Positions 14,152 through 16,149 of a DNA stretch of 16,149 bases are shown one piece after another. The notes under the pieces are model-generated. The model did no database searches and was not told where the DNA came from. It was given only the letters and a program-made list of their open reading frames with translations. Position 1 is the stretch's first letter. Every line of letters starts with the position of its first letter. The stretch is from JAGDXZ01 sp049965975 (GTDB taxonomy: Archaea > Micrarchaeota > Micrarchaeia > Micrarchaeales > CABMGC01). Both the position numbers and the translations under genes were made by a program. The stretch lies in the NCBI GenBank assembly GCA_049965975.1, contig JBMFVN010000012.1, positions 1 to 16,149 on the forward strand, written 5' to 3'.

Positions 14152-14751
14152 TTGAAGATAAGGCCTGGAAGGTCGGTAAGGAATATCAACAGCAGCCAGC
14201 CTTGGACAAGGTATTCTGTCAGAAAGCCAAAGAAGAACTACATAAAGGCTTTGCCAAGGACAAGTCTGCTTATCTTTAACATGGGAACAAACAAGCCTGA
14301 CTATGATTTGGAATTCGGCTTGGTGTCAAAGCAGGACATACAGCTAAGGTCAAATGCGCTTGAAGCAGCAAGGCAAGTGGCAAACAAGTATCTTGAGCGC
14401 GAAATACCTGGCAATTACTTTTTCCAGGTAGTTCCTTACCCTCACCACGTAATAAGGGAAAAGCGATTCGCTACTGGTGCAGGCGCAGACAGAGTCTCTC
14501 AAGGTATGTCAATGACCTTCGGCAAGCCGACAGGAATGGCGGCAAGGGTGAAGGAAGGCCAGAGAGTGTTCGTTCTCAGAACCACAAGCGCAAACAGGAA
14601 GATAGCAAAGGAAGCCCTGGAAAGGGCTGCCAAGAAGCTCTCAGGCGCGTATAACATAAGCGCAAAGGAGCTGAAAAAGGAAATCGAGCAAGAGGCGAAG
14701 GCGCAGAAGTTCGAGCTTTCCGGAGCAAGCGACCAGCAAGTAGCCGGCTAA
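14152..14751 (+). CDS. rpl10e: Large-subunit ribosomal protein L10e (uL16)
   Basis: The 199-residue protein is archaeal L10e/uL16. It opens with RPGRSVRNINS and SQPWTRYSVRKPKKNYIKALP, followed by LIFNMG and the DYDLEFGLVSKQDIQLRSNALEAARQVANKYLE block. The segment PYPHHVIREKR is a hallmark of the loop near the peptidyl-transferase centre, and GMSMTFGKPTGMAARVKEGQRVFVLRT closes the core. The family is usually about 170-180 residues, so the last 20-25 residues, rich in Lys/Glu then Ser/Gly, are an extension. The start is a TTG at 14152, chosen because of the GAGGTGATG 4 bp before it. The gene heads the rightward pair with dph2 and diverges from the transfer-like operon. Confidence 0.96.
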   Translation: MKIRPGRSVRNINSSQPWTRYSVRKPKKNYIKALPRTSLLIFNMGTNKPDYDLEFGLVSKQDIQLRSNALEAARQVANKYLEREIPGNYFFQVVPYPHHVIREKRFATGAGADRVSQGMSMTFGKPTGMAARVKEGQRVFVLRTTSANRKIAKEALERAAKKLSGAYNISAKELKKEIEQEAKAQKFELSGASDQQVAG

Positions 14752-14768
14752 CGCAAGAAGCTAATCTG

Positions 14769-14797
14769 TTTTTAAGCCTTAATGAAAAAGTAAAAGC
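14769..14797 (+). promoter_or_regulatory. Leaderless promoter of dph2
   Basis: TTTTTAAG (14769-14776) is centred about 26 bp before the dph2 ATG at 14798, which fits archaeal TATA spacing for a leaderless mRNA. There is no Shine-Dalgarno-like GGAG or GGTG upstream. The same T-run may also help end the L10e transcript. Confidence 0.5.
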
Positions 14798-15706
14798 ATG
14801 AAGATTTTGCTCCAGTTTCCAGAAGGGCTCAAGCAATACGCTTTGGAATACGCAAAGAAGCTTGAGAGCGAAGGAAACGAGGTTTACGTTTCTGCAGAGC
14901 CTAGCTTTGGTGCGTGCGACTTAGCCATAGACGAAGCCAAGCAGATAGGTGCCGAAAAGCTTGTCCATTTTGGCCATGCGGAGTTCAAGCATGTAGATTT
15001 CAATGTCGAATATGTGGAATACCAAATAAACGCAAGCCTAGACCTTCTTCCTGGGTCTTTGAATGTGCTCAAGCAATATCGCAGAATTTGCCTGTTGACA
15101 ACGATCCAGCACGTTCAGCAGCTGCAAGAGATAAAAGCGTTTTATGAGCGTAACGGCAAGGAAGTTGTTCTTAACAAGCCAAACGGCTTTGCAAAGCACG
15201 AAGGCCAGATCCTTGGCTGCGACGTTGGCAACGTGCCCTTGCTCGACAGGCAGGTAGATGCCTTCGTATATTTCGGAGGCGGGCTTTTCCACCCGTCGGG
15301 TGCACTGCTCCAGACAACGAAGCCCTTCTTTGTAATAGACCCTTTCCAGGGAAAAATAGAGCGCATAGACTACTTGAGAAAAGAGGAGGAGCACAAGAAG
15401 AAGGCAAGGATTGCAAGGGCTGCAGAGGCAAATAGATTTGGAATACTCGTGAGCACAAAGATAGGCCAGTACAATCTTGCTTTGGCAAAACTGCTAAAAA
15501 GCAAGATAGAGAGCGAAGGCATGCAAGCGATTATACTGCTTGCCAATACTTTCGACTTCGATTCTCTGAACAACATGCTTGAAATAGAAGCCTTTGTCAA
15601 TACAGCATGCCCAAGGCTTGTTACAGAAGATCAGGAAAGATTAAGGAAGCCGCTCATAAGCCCAGACGAGCTAATGCTAATCTTAGAAAGTAAGAAAAAG
15701 GAATAG
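14798..15706 (+). CDS. dph2: Diphthamide biosynthesis enzyme Dph2 (3-amino-3-carboxypropyl transferase)
   Basis: The 302-residue protein begins MKILLQFPEGLK, the typical Dph2 start. The three cysteines of the non-canonical radical SAM [4Fe-4S] cluster, one from each domain, are visible: C40 (GACDLA), C141 (ILGCDVG) and C271 (NTACPRLV). Other family segments are HFGHAEF (about 57-63), FGGGLFHPSGALL (about 159-171) and DPFQGKIERID. The homodimeric enzyme transfers a 3-amino-3-carboxypropyl group from S-adenosylmethionine to a histidine of elongation factor 2, the first step of diphthamide synthesis. It is slightly short (families run about 320-340). It sits 46 bp after L10e, so a translation-linked neighbourhood is plausible. 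It ends 30 bp from the convergent surface-protein gene. Confidence 0.95.
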   Translation: MKILLQFPEGLKQYALEYAKKLESEGNEVYVSAEPSFGACDLAIDEAKQIGAEKLVHFGHAEFKHVDFNVEYVEYQINASLDLLPGSLNVLKQYRRICLLTTIQHVQQLQEIKAFYERNGKEVVLNKPNGFAKHEGQILGCDVGNVPLLDRQVDAFVYFGGGLFHPSGALLQTTKPFFVIDPFQGKIERIDYLRKEEEHKKKARIARAAEANRFGILVSTKIGQYNLALAKLLKSKIESEGMQAIILLANTFDFDSLNNMLEIEAFVNTACPRLVTEDQERLRKPLISPDELMLILESKKKE

Positions 15707-15736
15707 AAAAGAAAAAGAAAAGAAAAATCAAACAGT
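15707..15736 (-). terminator. T-rich tract after the leftward surface-protein gene
   Basis: Read on the minus strand, the 30 bp past the stop at 15737 are nearly all T with occasional C. Archaeal RNA polymerase stops at such T-runs without a hairpin, so this likely ends the leftward transcript. On the plus strand the same bases are an A/G run and would not terminate dph2. Confidence 0.4.
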
Positions 15737-16149
15737 TTATGATACCTTTGCAGTTACTGTGCCGATTTCTGTTACAAGATTAGGTGTAGAGCCTCCTGAC
15801 GCATTGTATATAGCCCATATTTGTCCGCTAAATCCTGAGCCAAGCGAAGCAGGTATAGGTGTTCCTGAATCTGTGAAAGTAGCAGTTACTGTTTGACCGC
15901 TGGTTAAAGTGGTAGTGCTAGGACTAAGCGTACCTGTAACTCCTGGGCAGGTATTGCTAGTCATTGCGGTACCTGTTGGCACAAAGCAAAAGCTAACAGC
16001 ACTCCATGTTGCTCCAGTTGCCTGGCCAAGTTTGACGCTCAATGTGTTTGGTGTAGCAACAGGGTTGCTGCACAAGAAGCCTGATTGAGGAACACATGCC
16101 GTTCCGAGGAACGAGCTGCTGCTGAAAACTCCTAGGCTGAACAGTGCTC
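15737..16149 (-). CDS. C-terminal part of a probable secreted/surface protein (5' end outside window)
   Basis: The minus-strand frame stays open to the right edge, so this is the C-terminal 137 or so residues of a larger protein; a TTG at 16075 is internal. The sequence is rich in Ser, Thr, Gly and Ala with few charged residues. Cysteines occur in CVPQSGFLC, in SFCFVP and before PGVTG. Beta-strand-like Thr/Val runs (SGQTVTATFTDSG, IGTVTAKVS) point to beta-sandwich domains of the kind seen in archaeal surface proteins. The CVPQSGFLC type motif recalls repeats I have seen in Micrarchaeota-like secreted proteins, but this is weak evidence. Function is unknown; cell-surface or S-layer-like roles are guesses. 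Confidence 0.65.
   Translation of the reverse strand, partial: ALFSLGVFSSSSFLGTACVPQSGFLCSNPVATPNTLSVKLGQATGATWSAVSFCFVPTGTAMTSNTCPGVTGTLSPSTTTLTSGQTVTATFTDSGTPIPASLGSGFSGQIWAIYNASGGSTPNLVTEIGTVTAKVS

Noticed and set aside
14146..14154. ATG at 14146 as the L10e start
   Set aside because: It is followed by one codon and then TGA; the TTG at 14152 is in frame with L10e and correctly spaced from GAGGTGATG.

Overview
The window is archaeal chromosomal DNA, most likely from a small-genome DPANN lineage, with a Micrarchaeota-like organism as my best guess. Archaea-specific or archaeal-type genes set the domain: a DUF424 protein, a NAC alpha homologue with a UBA tail, ribosomal protein L10e, the diphthamide enzyme Dph2, a RecJ-like DHH phosphoesterase and a tetraether-synthase-like radical SAM enzyme. 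Genes are packed end to end with 4-bp ATGA overlaps, some TTG starts, TATA-like boxes about 25 bp before start codons (leaderless mRNAs) and a few GGAGG/GGTG Shine-Dalgarno (SD) sites. The phylum assignment is inference. I found no rRNA, tRNA, CRISPR array, transposase, integrase or relaxase, and no gene-free stretch over 300 bp.

Layout. 1-239 (+): 3' end of a DUF424 gene, sharing its stop region with the convergent NAC gene (236-583, -), which follows a two-TM membrane protein with a polybasic tail (594-1319, -). A compact divergent promoter (1320-1379) separates these from a rightward cluster: KaiC/Rad55-like ATPase (1380-2099), membrane-anchored Cys/sequon repeat protein (2123-3145) and DHH phosphoesterase (3158-4537). 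This meets a leftward pair: a Tes-family radical SAM protein (5138-6931) and a small partner with a ferredoxin-like fold signature (4543-5133).

The main find is a leftward operon of nine genes, 13995 down to 7096. In order it encodes a VirB2/TrbC-like pilin candidate, a six-TM VirB6/CedA-like channel candidate, a two-TM protein that looks like VirB3 joined to the N-terminal domain of VirB4, a separate VirB4/HerA-type ATPase, a coiled-coil/winged-helix protein, three small membrane proteins, and a second, larger HerA/CedB-like ATPase with a C-terminal beta-sandwich. It starts from an AT-rich promoter with three 13-bp repeats and ends in a hairpin plus T-tract. I read it as a minimal type IV secretion-like DNA transfer or uptake machine, related in logic to the crenarchaeal Ced/Ted DNA importers, with VirB4 split into two genes. 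No relaxase, nuclease or mobile-element gene is visible, and core genes flank it on both sides, so it looks chromosomally fixed.

The right end has rightward L10e (14152-14751) and dph2 (14798-15706), then the C-terminal part of a leftward, probably surface-exposed protein running off the edge (15737-16149).
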